From the NCBI RefSeq assembly GCF_900142655.1, contig NZ_FRBQ01000004.1, forward strand, positions 62,001 to 126,000: DNA of 64,000 nucleotides, written 5' to 3'. Position numbers and translations under genes: made by a program. The notes under the pieces were generated by a model. It made no database searches and had not been told where the DNA came from. It saw nothing but the letters and a program-made list of their open reading frames with translations. This document shows, one piece after another, positions 8,778 through 18,688 of the stretch. The stretch is from Phytopseudomonas punonensis. GTDB lineage: Bacteria; Pseudomonadota; Gammaproteobacteria; Pseudomonadales; Pseudomonadaceae. How positions within the stretch are numbered: position 1 is the first letter of the stretch; the number at the start of each line of letters is the position of its first letter.

Positions 8778-9590
8778 TTAGAGCGCCCAGCGCAGCTGGG
8801 TCGGTAGGGGTGAAACCGGGTCGGGCTGCGCCGGCAGCGCAGGGATTTGCAGCACGCGGTTGAGCACGTCGGCTTCCAGCTCGGCCAGGTAGGCAGAGCC
8901 GCGATTGCGTGGGCGCGGCAGGTTCACCTCAAGGTCGAGACCGATCTCGCCATCTTCGATGAGGATCACTCGATCCGCCGTAGCCACCGCTTCGCTGACG
9001 TCATGGGTGACCAGCAGCACGGTGAAACCATGCTTTTTCCACAGGCCTTCGATCAGTTGCTGCATCTCGATGCGGGTTAGCGCGTCGAGAGCACCGAGGG
9101 GTTCATCGAGCAACAGCAGGCGAGGCTCGTGGATCAGTGCGCGGGCCAGGGCGACGCGTTGCTTCTGGCCACCGGACAGCGCCGCCGGCCACTCGTTGGC
9201 GCGATCCGCCAGGCCCACGGCTTCTAGAACGTGCTGAGCCTTGGGCCGCCAATTGCCGGTCAGGCCCAGGCCGACGTTGTCGATCACCCGCTTCCAGGGC
9301 AGCAGACGCGCTTCCTGGAACATCAGCCGGGTATCGTCGCGGCTCGCCGCCAACGGCGCATTGCCCGCCAGCAGTTCACCACCAGTCGGCTGATCGAGAC
9401 CAGCAAGCAGGCGCAGCAAGGTGCTCTTGCCACAACCACTGCGGCCAACCACAGCGACAAACTGGCCAGCTGGAATCGTTAGGTCGATATCCTTGAGCAC
9501 CTGACGCTCGCCAAAGGATTTCTGAATACCGCGAATAGTCAGCGGTGTACCTCGCTTGAGGTCATGCAAAGCGTTCAATGGGGCATTCAT
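8778..9590 (-). CDS. ssuB: Aliphatic sulfonate ABC transporter ATP-binding protein
   Basis: A 270-residue ABC ATPase energising sulfonate import with SsuC and SsuA at the inner membrane. Walker A is GRSGCGKST, the signature is LSGGQKQR and Walker B is LLLLDEP, followed by GALDALTR and the switch His in LVTHD. ATG at 9590 overlaps the ssuC stop by 4 nt (ATGA), indicating translational coupling. A longer in-frame reading back to 10022 is only a shadow inside ssuC and was rejected. Confidence 0.95.
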   Translation of the reverse strand: MNAPLNALHDLKRGTPLTIRGIQKSFGERQVLKDIDLTIPAGQFVAVVGRSGCGKSTLLRLLAGLDQPTGGELLAGNAPLAASRDDTRLMFQEARLLPWKRVIDNVGLGLTGNWRPKAQHVLEAVGLADRANEWPAALSGGQKQRVALARALIHEPRLLLLDEPLGALDALTRIEMQQLIEGLWKKHGFTVLLVTHDVSEAVATADRVILIEDGEIGLDLEVNLPRPRNRGSAYLAELEADVLNRVLQIPALPAQPDPVSPLPTQLRWAL

Positions 9591-10378
9591 TTCGCAGCCG
9601 CTCCCTGATAAGCCGGGTGCCAGCGCAACCAGGCACGCTCGAGACCACGTGCAGCGACGTCGGCCAGCTTGCCGAGCACGGCGTAAAGCAGGATCGCCAG
9701 CACCACCACGTCGGTCTGCAGGAATTCGCGGGCATTCATCGCCAGGTAACCGATGCCACTGCTGGCGGAGATGGTTTCGGCGACGATCAGGGTCAGCCAC
9801 ATCAGGCCGAGGGCGAAGCGCACGCCGACCAGAATCGACGGTAGCGCACCGGGCAGAATCACCTGACGGAACAGTGCAAAGCCGGACAGGCCATAGCTGC
9901 GCGCCATTTCCACCAGCGCCGGGTCGACGTTGCGGATGCCGTGGTAGGTGTTCAGGTAGATCGGGAACAGCGTGCCGAGGGCGACCAGAAAGATCTTCGC
10001 GCTCTCGTCGATGCCGAACCACAGGATCACCAGCGGGATAAGTGCTAGGTGCGGCACGTTGCGGATCATCTGCACCGAGCTGTCGATCAGCCGCTCACCC
10101 CAGGTCGACAGACCGGTGATGAAGCCCAGCACCAGGCCGATGCCGCCACCGATGGCGAAACCGACGCCGGCGCGCCAGCCGCTGATTGCCAGATGGGTCC
10201 AGATTTCACCGCTGGAAAGTAACTGCCAACCAGCCTCAAGCACGGCGCTCGGCGCCGGCAGAATGCGTGTGGACAACAGACCGAAGGCCACCGAACCTTG
10301 CCAGGCAACGAGCAGCGCCACCGGCAGCGCCCACGGCGCCAGGCGCTGGGCCAGGTTATTTAAAGACGTATTGCTCAT
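9587..10378 (-). CDS. ssuC: Aliphatic sulfonate ABC transporter permease
   Basis: A 263-residue integral membrane protein with about six hydrophobic segments. The EAA-loop region near residues 160-190 ([24 protein letters not shown]) is the site that docks on the SsuB ATPase. It belongs to the SsuC/TauC/NrtB permease family that imports organosulfonates or related anions. It lies between ssuD (51 nt upstream) and ssuB (4-nt overlap), consistent with one transport and desulfonation unit. Confidence 0.94.
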   Translation of the reverse strand: MSNTSLNNLAQRLAPWALPVALLVAWQGSVAFGLLSTRILPAPSAVLEAGWQLLSSGEIWTHLAISGWRAGVGFAIGGGIGLVLGFITGLSTWGERLIDSSVQMIRNVPHLALIPLVILWFGIDESAKIFLVALGTLFPIYLNTYHGIRNVDPALVEMARSYGLSGFALFRQVILPGALPSILVGVRFALGLMWLTLIVAETISASSGIGYLAMNAREFLQTDVVVLAILLYAVLGKLADVAARGLERAWLRWHPAYQGAAAK

Positions 10379-10429
10379 CGCGTACCTCGACGATCATCGC
10401 GAGGCCGGGCTCTTGCGCCCGGCCGTTGT

Positions 10430-11578
10430 TCAACTGGCCGAAGCCGCCTTGGGCAGAATGTCGTTGGCGACCATTTCACCGAACGGGCTCACGTAGTTGG
10501 CGCCTTCCGGCAACGCCGGGCGGTTCACCTCCAAATGGGGGAATAGCAACTCGGCAACGCGATAGGATTCTTCGAGATGTGGATAACCGGAGAAGATGAA
10601 GGTATCGATGCCCAGCGCGGCGTATTCCTTGACCCGCTCGGCGACCGTCGGGCCATCGCCGACCAGTGCGGTACCGGCGCCACCACGCACCAGGCCGACA
10701 CCGGCCCAGAGGTTTGGCGAGACTTCCAGGTTGTCCTTGCTGCCACCGTGCAGGGCGGCCATGCGCTGCTGGCCGACCGAGTCGAAGCGCGCCAGGGATG
10801 CCTGGGCACGGGCGATGGTGTCGTCATCAACGTGGGCAATCAGCTTGTCGGCGGCCTTCCAGGCTTCCTCAACGGTTTCCCGCACGATGACGTGCAAGCG
10901 AATACCAAAGCGCACTTCGCGGCCCTGAGCCTTGGCCTTCTCGCGCACTTGGGCGATTTTCTCGGCCACCGCAGCGGGCGGCTCGCCCCAGGTCAGGTAC
11001 AGCTCGACCTGCTCGGCAGCGAGATCCTGCGCTGCTTCCGATGAGCCACCGAAATACAGCGGCGGCCGCGGTTGCTGGACGGGCGGATAGAGCAGCTTGG
11101 CGCCCTTCACCTGAATGTGTTTGCCGTCATAGTCGACCACCTCACCTTCCAGCACGCGGCGCCAGATGCGGGTGAACTCGACGGAGGCTTCGTAGCGCTC
11201 GGCATGGGACAGATTCAGGCCGTCACCAGCCAGCTCATCCGGATCGCCACCGGTCACCAGGTTGAACAGCGCACGACCGCCGGACAGCCGATCCAGCGTC
11301 GCCGCCTGGCGTGCGGCCACGGTTGGCGAAATGATCCCTGGGCGCAGGGCGACGAGGAATTTCAGCCGTTGCGTCACCGGAATCAACGAAGCGGCGACCA
11401 ACCACGAGTCTTCGCACGAGCGCCCGGTGGGAATCAGCACGCCGCCGAAACCGAGGCGGTCAGCCGCCTGGGCAATCTGCTGCAGGTAGCCGTGATCAAC
11501 GGCGCGGGCCCCTTGCGAGGTACCGAGGTAATGGCCATCGCCGTGGGTCGGCAGGAACCAGAAGATGTTGAGGCTCAT
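10430..11578 (-). CDS. ssuD: FMNH2-dependent alkanesulfonate monooxygenase
   Basis: A 382-residue luciferase-like (TIM-barrel) monooxygenase that cleaves alkanesulfonates to aldehyde and sulfite using FMNH2 supplied by SsuE. Family hallmarks: N-terminal [26 protein letters not shown] strand ([23 protein letters not shown]), and the LYLTWGEPP and [11 protein letters not shown] segments that form part of the active site. The full-length match and operon position between ssuA and ssuC make this secure. It releases sulfur for cysteine synthesis during sulfate starvation. Confidence 0.96.
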   Translation of the reverse strand: MSLNIFWFLPTHGDGHYLGTSQGARAVDHGYLQQIAQAADRLGFGGVLIPTGRSCEDSWLVAASLIPVTQRLKFLVALRPGIISPTVAARQAATLDRLSGGRALFNLVTGGDPDELAGDGLNLSHAERYEASVEFTRIWRRVLEGEVVDYDGKHIQVKGAKLLYPPVQQPRPPLYFGGSSEAAQDLAAEQVELYLTWGEPPAAVAEKIAQVREKAKAQGREVRFGIRLHVIVRETVEEAWKAADKLIAHVDDDTIARAQASLARFDSVGQQRMAALHGGSKDNLEVSPNLWAGVGLVRGGAGTALVGDGPTVAERVKEYAALGIDTFIFSGYPHLEESYRVAELLFPHLEVNRPALPEGANYVSPFGEMVANDILPKAASAS

Positions 11579-11632
11579 GGAGTGGTCTCCTTGGAAATCG
11601 CGAGGCCCCCGCCCAATGGCGGGGGCGAAAAT

Positions 11633-12613
11633 TTATTGCTTGGCGACTTTGGCGGCCGGCGCATGCCAGATCACGTCACTGATGTTCAGCTTCTTGGGGA
11701 TCAGCTTGAGTGCCGTGAAGGTGTCGGCGATCTTCTGCTGGGCCTCGACCACCTCTGGGGTGATGGGCTGTGCACCGTAGCTTTGCCGCTGCACCGCCAG
11801 GAGGGTGATGTCCGCGGACAGGCCGAGTATCGGCGCGACCTGGGCCGTGGCTTCATCGTTATTGGCCTTGACCCACTCGCCGATGGCACGGATTTCCTCG
11901 ACCAGCACTTCGATCACTTCCGGGTGCTGCTCGGCATAGGGGCGGGTCGCCAGGTAGAACTGGTGGTTGCTCACCAGGCCTGTGCCGTCGATCAGGGTGC
12001 GTGCCTGCAGTTGCTGTTCGGCAGCTGCCTGGAAGGGATCCCAGATAACCCAGGCATCAACGCTGCCACGCTCGAAGGCGGCGCGGGCATCGGCAGGCGG
12101 CAGGTACACCGGCTGGATGTCGCTGTATTTCAGGCCGGCATCTTCCAGTGCGCGCACCAGCAGGTAGTGCACGTTGGAGCCCTTGTTGAGCACCACTTTC
12201 TTGCCTTTGAGGTCAGCGACCGACTTGATCGGTGAATCCTTGGGCACCAGGATGGCTTCGCTGGTCGGGGCTGGCGGCTCGAAGGCCACGTAAAGCAGAT
12301 CCGCACCGGCGGCCTGGGCGAATACCGGTGGCGTCTCGCCGGTGGTACCGAAATCCACCGAGCCAACGTTCAGGCCTTCGAGCAGCTGCGGGCCGCCGGG
12401 GAACTCGGTCCATTTGACGTCGATGCCCTTGGCCGCCAGGCGTTTTTCCAGCGCGCCGTTGGCCTTGAGCAGCACCAGGGTGCCGTACTTCTGATAACCG
12501 ATACGCAAGACGCTCTTGTTATCAGGAGCTGCCTGGGCGTGAGTAATGGCGCCGAAGGAAATGGCCGCGGCAAACAAGGCGACCAGACTCCGACGCAGGG
12601 TGATAGTGCGCAT
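11633..12613 (-). CDS. ssuA: Aliphatic sulfonate-binding periplasmic protein
   Basis: A 326-residue periplasmic binding protein. A Sec signal peptide is evident (MRTITLRRSL then a hydrophobic stretch ending near AQA at about residue 28). The mature part starts with LRIGYQKYGTLVLLKANG, typical of the SsuA/NrtA-like family, with YLPPADARAAFERGSVDAWVIWDP as the conserved hinge region. It delivers sulfonates to SsuC/SsuB. A 102-nt gap separates it from ssuE upstream, with ssuD 54 nt downstream. Confidence 0.95.
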   Translation of the reverse strand: MRTITLRRSLVALFAAAISFGAITHAQAAPDNKSVLRIGYQKYGTLVLLKANGALEKRLAAKGIDVKWTEFPGGPQLLEGLNVGSVDFGTTGETPPVFAQAAGADLLYVAFEPPAPTSEAILVPKDSPIKSVADLKGKKVVLNKGSNVHYLLVRALEDAGLKYSDIQPVYLPPADARAAFERGSVDAWVIWDPFQAAAEQQLQARTLIDGTGLVSNHQFYLATRPYAEQHPEVIEVLVEEIRAIGEWVKANNDEATAQVAPILGLSADITLLAVQRQSYGAQPITPEVVEAQQKIADTFTALKLIPKKLNISDVIWHAPAAKVAKQ

Positions 12614-12715
12614 GGCGCTCTCCTCTGCATTGAGTGTTTGGCCACCTGCTGCCTCGTTGACGGGCTAGTAAGGTGGGGTGGCGGCGAACTGCCAGGAATG
12701 TAGGTGTGGGTTACT

Positions 12716-13303
12716 TCAGGCGCTCCAGCGCCCGCTTAGCAGTCGCTCGTTCAACAGGCCCGGCGCGATGGGCTGGGGGCGGCGATCGAGCGCCTGAGTC
12801 AGCTGTTGCAAGGCGTCGTCCAGACGCTGCTCCAGAGCCGGCGACAGATCGCCACCAGCCTCGGTGTAGGTAATCTGGCTGTCATCGGCGAATACGCCGT
12901 GCAGCACTTCCTGGGCCTTGAGCGCGGACAGCACCGGCTTCAGGGCGTAATCCACCGCCAGCATGTGCGCGTTGCTGCCGCCGGTAGCCACTGGCAACAC
13001 CACCTTGTGGTGCAGCGCTCGCTCGGGCAGTACATCGAGTAAGGTTTTAAGGGCGCCAGAGAACGACGCCTTGTACACCGGCGTCGCCACCACCAGCCCA
13101 TCCGCCGCCGCCACATGGGCCTGTAAGCCTTGGATACGCGGGCTGTCGAAGCGGGCGAACAGCAGGTCCTCGGCCTCGAAGTCGCGCACCTGGTAGGTCA
13201 CCACTTCCACGCCACGCGCCTGCAGCCACTGCCGCGCTTTATCCAGCAATACATTGGAGCGCGACTTCAGGCTCGGGCTGCCGCCCAGAAAAACCACCAA
13301 CAT
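12716..13303 (-). CDS. ssuE: NADPH-dependent FMN reductase of sulfonate assimilation
   Basis: A 195-residue flavodoxin-like reductase that supplies FMNH2 to SsuD. The phosphate-binding loop is [13 protein letters not shown] at the N-terminus; [21 protein letters not shown] is the conserved flavin/dimer segment. It is the second gene of the leftward operon, only 9 nt after lsfA, the P. putida-type order lsfA-ssuEADCBF. Confidence 0.94.
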   Translation of the reverse strand: MLVVFLGGSPSLKSRSNVLLDKARQWLQARGVEVVTYQVRDFEAEDLLFARFDSPRIQGLQAHVAAADGLVVATPVYKASFSGALKTLLDVLPERALHHKVVLPVATGGSNAHMLAVDYALKPVLSALKAQEVLHGVFADDSQITYTEAGGDLSPALEQRLDDALQQLTQALDRRPQPIAPGLLNERLLSGRWSA

Positions 13304-13312
13304 GGGACGTCC

Positions 13313-13951
13313 TTACTTGTTTGGCTGCGGGGTGAGGCGCAGGTAGGGCTTCACGGCGCGATAGCCTTTGGGGAAGCGCTGTTTGATCTCGTCTTCGTCC
13401 TTGAGCGACGGCACGATCACCACCTCGTCACCGTCCTGCCAGTTGGCCGGTGTGGCCACCTTGTGGCTGTCGGTGAGCTGCAGCGAATCGATCACTCGCA
13501 GAATTTCATGGAAGTTACGCCCGGTGCTCGCCGGGTAGGTGATGGTCAGGCGCACCTTCTTGTTCGGGTCGATGACGAACAGCGAACGCACCGTCAGGGT
13601 GTCGTTGGCATTGGGGTGAATCAGGTCATAGAGTTCGGACACCTTGCGGTCGGCGTCGGCCAGAATCGGGAAGTTGACGGCGGTGTTCTGGGTTTCGTTG
13701 ATGTCGTCGATCCACTTGATGTGCGAATCGACCGGGTCGACGGACAGGGCGATGGCCTTGACGTTGCGCTTGGCGAACTCGTCCTTCAGCTTGGCGGTGA
13801 AGCCCAGCTCGGTGGTACACACCGGGGTGAAGTCGGCCGGGTGCGAGAACAGCACGCCCCACTGGTTGCCCAGCCACTCGTGGAAACGAATGCGGCCTTC
13901 ACTGGAATCCTGCTCGAAGTCGGGGGCGATGTCGCCCAGGCGGATGCTCAT
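13313..13951 (-). CDS. lsfA: 1-Cys peroxiredoxin LsfA
   Basis: A 212-residue Prx6-type peroxiredoxin. The peroxidatic Cys is residue 45 in SHPADFTPVCTTELG, and the long C-terminal dimerisation arm typical of 1-Cys enzymes is present. It reduces hydrogen peroxide and organic peroxides in the cytoplasm; in pseudomonads it is induced with the ssu genes under sulfate limitation. The ATG has GAGGAG 7 nt upstream. It is the first gene of the operon and lies directly behind the AT-rich promoter region at 13952-14088. Confidence 0.95.
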   Translation of the reverse strand: MSIRLGDIAPDFEQDSSEGRIRFHEWLGNQWGVLFSHPADFTPVCTTELGFTAKLKDEFAKRNVKAIALSVDPVDSHIKWIDDINETQNTAVNFPILADADRKVSELYDLIHPNANDTLTVRSLFVIDPNKKVRLTITYPASTGRNFHEILRVIDSLQLTDSHKVATPANWQDGDEVVIVPSLKDEDEIKQRFPKGYRAVKPYLRLTPQPNK

Positions 13952-14088
13952 GGCTGTGCTCCTCAGGTGAGTCGTTGCGTGGCGCTCACTATGCTGAGGA
14001 ATACAAAAGTTTAAAAAGAATAAATAACGATTTATTTATAACCAAAATATCGCAAGCGTTATAGCCGGAGAGCCCCCTATTTATCAGC
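13952..14088 (-). promoter_or_regulatory. AT-rich promoter/operator region of lsfA-ssu with inverted repeat 14020-14039
   Basis: The 137-nt gap upstream of lsfA is strikingly AT-rich compared with its surroundings. It contains the perfect inverted repeat ATAAATAA-CGAT-TTATTTAT. It is placed to drive the leftward sulfur-starvation operon. CysB and the sigma54-dependent regulator SfnR/SftR-type factors are the known controllers in pseudomonads; which protein uses this repeat is not shown by the sequence. Confidence 0.55.
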
Positions 14089-14640
14089 TCAATCCAGCAC
14101 TCGCGCTGGATTTCCGGCCACCTTGGCGCCAGCCGGCACGTCGCGGGTCACCACGCTGCCGGCGCCGATCAGCGCATCGTCGCCTACCGTTACCCCCGGC
14201 AGAATCAACGCGCCAGCGCCGATCCACACGTTACGGCCGATGCTCACCGGCCGGCCGAATTCCAGGCCGGACTCGCGTTCGCCCGCATCGCGCGGATGAT
14301 CAGCGGTAAGAATCTGCACGCCGGGACCGATCTGCGTCTTGTCGCCAATGCTCACCGCCACCACGTCGAGAATCACGCAGTTGAAGTTGATGAACACGCC
14401 GTCGCCCAGGCTGATATTGAAGCCGTAGTCGCAGTGAAACGGCGAGCGCACCACCACGCCCTTGCCGACCGCCGCCAGGCGCTCGCCCAGCACCTGATTG
14501 CGCTCGGCCTGGGACAACCCCAGTTTGGCGTTGTAGCGCGCCAGCCAGGCCATGGTCGCGGCGCTGTCGGCCTGCAGTTCCGGGTCACTGGCCAGATAGA
14601 GTTCGCCGGTGAGCATCTTGTGTTTTTCACTGAGCGCCAT
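14089..14640 (-). CDS. maa: Maltose O-acetyltransferase-type hexapeptide acetyltransferase
   Basis: A 183-residue protein of the left-handed beta-helix (LbH) acetyltransferase family. The Mac N-terminal region is KMLTGELYLASDPELQADS, followed by hexapeptide repeats (VFINFNCVILD..., IGRNVWIGAGALILPGVTVGDDALIGAGSVV). The His/Asp pair expected in the active site appears in LTADHPRDA. It transfers acetyl from acetyl-CoA to sugars such as maltose or glucose; the physiological substrate is unknown. ATG at 14640 has AGGAGG 9 nt upstream and is preferred to the start 15 codons earlier. Confidence 0.88.
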   Translation of the reverse strand: MALSEKHKMLTGELYLASDPELQADSAATMAWLARYNAKLGLSQAERNQVLGERLAAVGKGVVVRSPFHCDYGFNISLGDGVFINFNCVILDVVAVSIGDKTQIGPGVQILTADHPRDAGERESGLEFGRPVSIGRNVWIGAGALILPGVTVGDDALIGAGSVVTRDVPAGAKVAGNPARVLD

Positions 14641-14699
14641 GGCGGGTCGCCTCCTTACGAATGTCCAGTAAGGAGCCCAATGCACGAGTGAGGTTCAGG

Positions 14700-15368
14700 C
14701 TAATCGGCCGGCGGTCGCTCGGCCTCGACGATCAGGAAGTGATGCAGCGCCCGGATCGGCAGGTCGGTGATCAAGGCATCGAAGCCATCGTCCAACTCAT
14801 CGATGCGGGCGTTCTCCGCCTCGTTGAGCCAGCTGCAGATGCTCCACAGCTCGATCTCCTCGGGCTCATCCTCCAAACGCGCAAACACCGCATACAGATC
14901 ACGCAGTGCCTGGCAGGCAGCCGGCAGGCCGATCAGGGTCAGCGCCTGCTGCGCCAGCCCGAAGGTCGGCATGCCCCAGTTGGCGAAGAACTGCATCAGG
15001 CCGCCGTTGTAGTAATCGGCCTGCAAACGCCATAGCACCACCAGATGGCGATCCCGTGGGCTGATCGCCTCTAGGTCCCAGCCGGCCGCATCGAGGCGTC
15101 GCAGGGCCTGGTCCTGCAGATCGTCCCAGGCCAGGTCAATGCTGTCGCACAGCCCCGCGTCATGATGCCGCCAACTGGCGAAGAAACCGCCGCCCTCCAG
15201 CCGAACGTCGTCACGCTGCGCGCCGGCAAGACGATCGAGGCGCAGATAACCGTCGTGCTTGAGGGCAAACTGCTGGCCGTTGCGCAGGTGGATATGCGCG
15301 GCCTGGCTGTCGACAGCGACGCGTTCGATCTGCAGGCAGCCAAGCTCGGCATGCAGGGGATGGATCAT
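14700..15368 (-). CDS. DMP19 (DUF4375)-like protein
   Basis: A 222-residue cytoplasmic protein. The segment LVVLWRLQADYYNGGLMQFFANWG (about residues 114-137) resembles the core NNGGFxQYFxN motif of the DMP19/DUF4375 family, some of whose members are DNA mimics. The N-terminal about 80 residues form a separate beta-rich segment (HIHLRNGQQFALKHDGYLRLDR) reminiscent of DUF2442-type sequences. ATG at 15368 follows GGAG by 5 nt and is preferred to the longer reading from 15452, which would run into polB. It lies between maa and polB on the same strand. Function unknown. Confidence 0.78.
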   Translation of the reverse strand: MIHPLHAELGCLQIERVAVDSQAAHIHLRNGQQFALKHDGYLRLDRLAGAQRDDVRLEGGGFFASWRHHDAGLCDSIDLAWDDLQDQALRRLDAAGWDLEAISPRDRHLVVLWRLQADYYNGGLMQFFANWGMPTFGLAQQALTLIGLPAACQALRDLYAVFARLEDEPEEIELWSICSWLNEAENARIDELDDGFDALITDLPIRALHHFLIVEAERPPAD

Positions 15369-15448
15369 CGGAGCTCCGGTGGATGGTGAAAGCAGCCTCG
15401 ACGATGCCAGAGCCGCGGCACGAGAGCCAGGCGCAAGGCCGTGCAAAC

Positions 15449-17806
15449 TCAAAACAGCTCCAGCTGCCCGCCGACCAGCGCACTGAAGTCATCGTCCACA
15501 AACGGCAGGATGGCATCGGCCACCGGCTGCAGCTGCTTGCCCAGGTAGTGACCGTAATCGATGGGCGCGCGGCGCAGTTCCAAGGGTTCCGGGCCGGCGA
15601 CGCTGATCACGTAGCTGATCCAGCCGCCGCTCTGGTACTGGCGCGGGCGGCCCATTTCGTCGTTATGGGCATCGGCCAGGCGCGCGGCACGCACATGGGG
15701 TGGCACGTTGCGCTGGTAATCGTCGAGGCGCCTGCGCAGGCGTTTGCGATACACCAGGCGCTCGTCGAACTCGCCGGCGAGGGTGCGCTGCACATAATCG
15801 CGTACGTAATCCTGATAAGGCTGGCCCTTGAAGATGCGCAGGTACAGCTCCTGCTGGAACTGCCGGGCCAGCGGCGACCAATCGCTGCGCACCGTTTCCA
15901 GGCCTTTGTAGACCATTTCCTCGCTGCCATCGCCGCGGCGGATCAGCCCGGCGTAGCGCTTCTTGCTGCCCTCCTCCATGCCGCGAATGGTCGGCATCAG
16001 AAAGCGCCTGAAATGGGTCTCGAACTGCAATTCCAGGGCGCTCTGCAAGCCGAACTCGGCCTGCAGATACTCGCGCCACCAGGCATTCACGCGCTGCACC
16101 AGGCCACGGCCGATGCGCTCGGCGTCCTCCTCGCCATGGGCGCTGCGCAGCCACACGAAGGTGGAGTCGGTGTCGCCGTAGATCACCGCGTGGCCCTCGG
16201 CCTCGATCAGCTCGCGAGTACGACGCATCACCTCATGGCCGCGCAGGGTGATGGACGACGCCAGGCGGGTGTCGAAGAAGCGACAGCCACTGGAACCGAG
16301 CACCCCGTAGAAGGCGTTCATGATGATCTTCAACGCCTGGGACAGCGGCGCGTTGCCGGCGCGCTTGGCCGCCTCGCGCCCCTGCCATACGCGCTCGACG
16401 ATAGCCGGCAGGCAATGCTGGGTGCGCGAGAAACGCGCACCACGGAAGCCGGGAATCGAGTGCTCGTCATCGGGCTGGCGCAGGCCCTCGATCAGCCCCA
16501 CCGGGTCGATCAGAAAGGTGCGGATCAGCGACGGATAGAGGCTCTTGTAGTCGAGTACCAGCACCGACTCGTACAGCCCCGGCCGCGAATCCATGACGAA
16601 ACCACCGGGGCTGGCCTCGGGCGGGCGCTCGCCCTGATTGGGCGCGACGAAGCCCTGGCGGTGCATCAGCGGCATGTACAGGTGGCTGAAGGCGGCCACC
16701 GAGCCGCCGCTGCGGTCCACCGGTAGGCCGGTGACCGTGGCGCGCTCGAGCAGGAAGATGAGCAGCTCTGTCTTGGCGAAGATGCGCGTGACCAGTTCGC
16801 AGTCCTTGAGGTTGTAGCGGGCCAGGGCCGGCTTGTCCTCGGCGAACATGCGGTTGATCTCGTCCATGCGCTGGTAGGGATTGTCGATCGCCTTGCCCTC
16901 GCCGAGCAGTTGCTGGGCGACGCTTTCCAGGCTGAAGGACTGGAAGCTCCAGGTCGCCGAACGCAGTGCCTCGATGCCGTCGATGATCAGCCGTCCCGGC
17001 GCGCTGGCGAAGAAGTGCTGCTTGGAGCCGTGTTCGCGCCAGTTCAGCAGCTCGCCGCCACGCCCGAGGCGCAGCGGCACCTGCAGGCGCTGGGCATGTT
17101 CGTGCAGAACGCGCAGGTCGAACTGCACCACGTTCCAGCCGATAATGGCGTCCGGATCATGGCGCTCCAGCCAGTCGTTCAGCGCCTCCAGCAACGCGGC
17201 GCGGCTGTCCAGGTAATCGAGGTCGAAGTCGACCTCTGCCTCGCGATTCGGCGGCCCGAGCATATACACCTGGCGCTGGCCGCAGCCCTCCAGGGCGATG
17301 GAATACAGCTCGCCACGCTCGGTGGTCTCGATATCCAGGGACACCAGTTTGAGCTGCGGGCGATAGTCCGGCGCCGGCTTGAGCTGCGCATCGACCAGTA
17401 CGCCATCCGCGGCCTCGGTGCCGCCGAACAGCACCGGCGCGGTGATGAAACGCTCCATCAGGTAGCGCTCGGGCGGACGAATATCCGCCTCGTAGACATC
17501 CACCCCGCCCTGGCGCAGGGTCTGCTCCAGCTGGATCAGCGGGCGTTGCTGAGAGCAGTAGAGACCGAGTACCGGCCTCTGGTTGAAATCGCGCAGTTGC
17601 AGCGGACGCAGCTCGAACTGCTGGTCGCCGGCGATCAAGGTCTCGGCGCGGGCACGCTGTTCGGCAGGAATGAAGGCCACCGAGGTTTGCGGTGGCAGGC
17701 GCACCAGCCGCGGGCCGTTGTCGGTCGACAGCCAGAATTCCACCTGGCTGCCGGCCGGCGTGTCACGCCAATGCCGGGTCAGGACGAAGCCCTGCTGTAG
17801 ATCCAC
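15449..17806 (-). CDS. polB: DNA polymerase II (family B)
   Basis: A 785-residue polymerase, the same size as E. coli Pol II. Order: N-terminal domain, 3'-5' exonuclease with ExoI SLDIETT and Exo[10 protein letters not shown], then polymerase motifs A ([11 protein letters not shown]), B ([13 protein letters not shown]) and C ([11 protein letters not shown]). It is a proofreading polymerase used in replication restart and translesion synthesis. GTG start with GAGG 7 nt upstream. I see no CTG-N10-CAG LexA box in the roughly 110 nt upstream, so SOS control is not evident here. The neighbouring methyltransferase is divergent. Confidence 0.96.
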   Translation of the reverse strand: MDLQQGFVLTRHWRDTPAGSQVEFWLSTDNGPRLVRLPPQTSVAFIPAEQRARAETLIAGDQQFELRPLQLRDFNQRPVLGLYCSQQRPLIQLEQTLRQGGVDVYEADIRPPERYLMERFITAPVLFGGTEAADGVLVDAQLKPAPDYRPQLKLVSLDIETTERGELYSIALEGCGQRQVYMLGPPNREAEVDFDLDYLDSRAALLEALNDWLERHDPDAIIGWNVVQFDLRVLHEHAQRLQVPLRLGRGGELLNWREHGSKQHFFASAPGRLIIDGIEALRSATWSFQSFSLESVAQQLLGEGKAIDNPYQRMDEINRMFAEDKPALARYNLKDCELVTRIFAKTELLIFLLERATVTGLPVDRSGGSVAAFSHLYMPLMHRQGFVAPNQGERPPEASPGGFVMDSRPGLYESVLVLDYKSLYPSLIRTFLIDPVGLIEGLRQPDDEHSIPGFRGARFSRTQHCLPAIVERVWQGREAAKRAGNAPLSQALKIIMNAFYGVLGSSGCRFFDTRLASSITLRGHEVMRRTRELIEAEGHAVIYGDTDSTFVWLRSAHGEEDAERIGRGLVQRVNAWWREYLQAEFGLQSALELQFETHFRRFLMPTIRGMEEGSKKRYAGLIRRGDGSEEMVYKGLETVRSDWSPLARQFQQELYLRIFKGQPYQDYVRDYVQRTLAGEFDERLVYRKRLRRRLDDYQRNVPPHVRAARLADAHNDEMGRPRQYQSGGWISYVISVAGPEPLELRRAPIDYGHYLGKQLQPVADAILPFVDDDFSALVGGQLELF

Positions 17807-17923
17807 CCTGTCACCTCGAATGCTGTTCAGGGTGCGATGTTATCGCGCATCGCCGCAGCCCGCCCGCGCAAAGCCTGCACGATGCGGTTAAATAGGCGCC
17901 CACGTTTTGCGCAGGCGCTCGTC

Positions 17924-18556
17924 ATGCCCCTCGACCACGACCAATTGCAACAGATCACCAGCCGCACCCTGGCCCATTATCAGGCCAGCGCCGAAGGCTT
18001 TCGCGAAGGCACCCGCGACCATGACGTCAGCCAGAACATCGACGCCCTGCTGCGTCATATTCGCGGCAATGCGCCCCTGAGCATTCTCGACTTCGGCTGT
18101 GGCCCCGGCCGGGATCTGCGCACGTTCAGCGCCCTTGGTCACCAGCCAATCGGGATCGACGGCTGCCCGCAGTTCGTCGCCATGGCCCGCGCCGACAGTG
18201 GCTGCGAGGTCTGGCAGCAGGACTTTCTCGCCCTGGATCTACCGGCCGAGCGCTTCGACGGCATCTTCGCCAACGCCGTGCTGTTCCATATTCCGAGCCA
18301 GGAACTGCCGCGGGTGCTCAAGGAACTGCGCGCCAGTCTGAAGCCGGGCGGCGTGCTGTTCAGCTCCAACCCGCGCGGTGAAAACCAGGAAGGCTGGAGC
18401 GGCGAACGCTACGGTGCCTGGCATGACCTGGAAAGCTGGCGCCGCCTGCTCAACGCCGCCGGTTTCGACGAACTGGAACACTACTACCGCCCAACCGGGC
18501 TACCCCGCGACCAACAGCCCTGGCTGGCGAGCGTTTGGCGGCGCTGCGATGCCTGA
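17924..18556 (+). CDS. Class I SAM-dependent methyltransferase
   Basis: A 210-residue Rossmann-fold methyltransferase. Motif I is ILDFGCGPGRDL (about residue 47), motif II ends PIGIDGCP, motif IV is FDGIFANAVLFHIP, and a post-motif segment LRASLKPGGVLFSSNPRG follows. These show SAM binding but not the substrate. The ATG at 17924 starts MPLDHDQLQQITSRT; an upstream in-frame start at 17837 lacks support and would enter the polB promoter region. It is divergent from polB and convergent with kup. Confidence 0.85.
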   Translation: MPLDHDQLQQITSRTLAHYQASAEGFREGTRDHDVSQNIDALLRHIRGNAPLSILDFGCGPGRDLRTFSALGHQPIGIDGCPQFVAMARADSGCEVWQQDFLALDLPAERFDGIFANAVLFHIPSQELPRVLKELRASLKPGGVLFSSNPRGENQEGWSGERYGAWHDLESWRRLLNAAGFDELEHYYRPTGLPRDQQPWLASVWRRCDA

Positions 18557-18579
18557 CCGTGATGGCTATAAGGGACATT

Positions 18580-18657
18580 CGTAGGGTGGACGACGCTTTA
18601 CCCGTCCACCGCTCGGCGATCGCAATGGTGGACAAAAAGAGCGTTGTCGTCCCTACG
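18580..18657. repeat. Long imperfect palindrome between the methyltransferase gene and kup
   Basis: CGTAGGGTGGACGACGCTTT at the left is mirrored at the right by GAGCGTTGTCGTCCCTACG, with an inner pair CCGTCCACC/GGTGGAC. The whole element forms a large hairpin between convergent genes. I recall very similar GTAGGGTGGAC palindromes dispersed in P. mendocina- and P. stutzeri-type genomes; that cannot be confirmed here. Confidence 0.75.
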
Positions 18658-18688
18658 CAGTGAGCGGCTGCTACCGCCTTTTCCCGGT

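Noticed and set aside
9591..10022. N-terminal extension of ssuB
   Set aside because: It would overlap ssuC by more than 400 nt; the family start and the ATGA junction at 9587-9590 fix the real start.
15383..16726. 447-codon open frame antisense to polB
   Set aside because: Mirrors the codon bias of polB, whose polymerase motifs are intact.
17807..17923. LexA box before polB
   Set aside because: No CTG-N10-CAG match was found in the polB upstream region.
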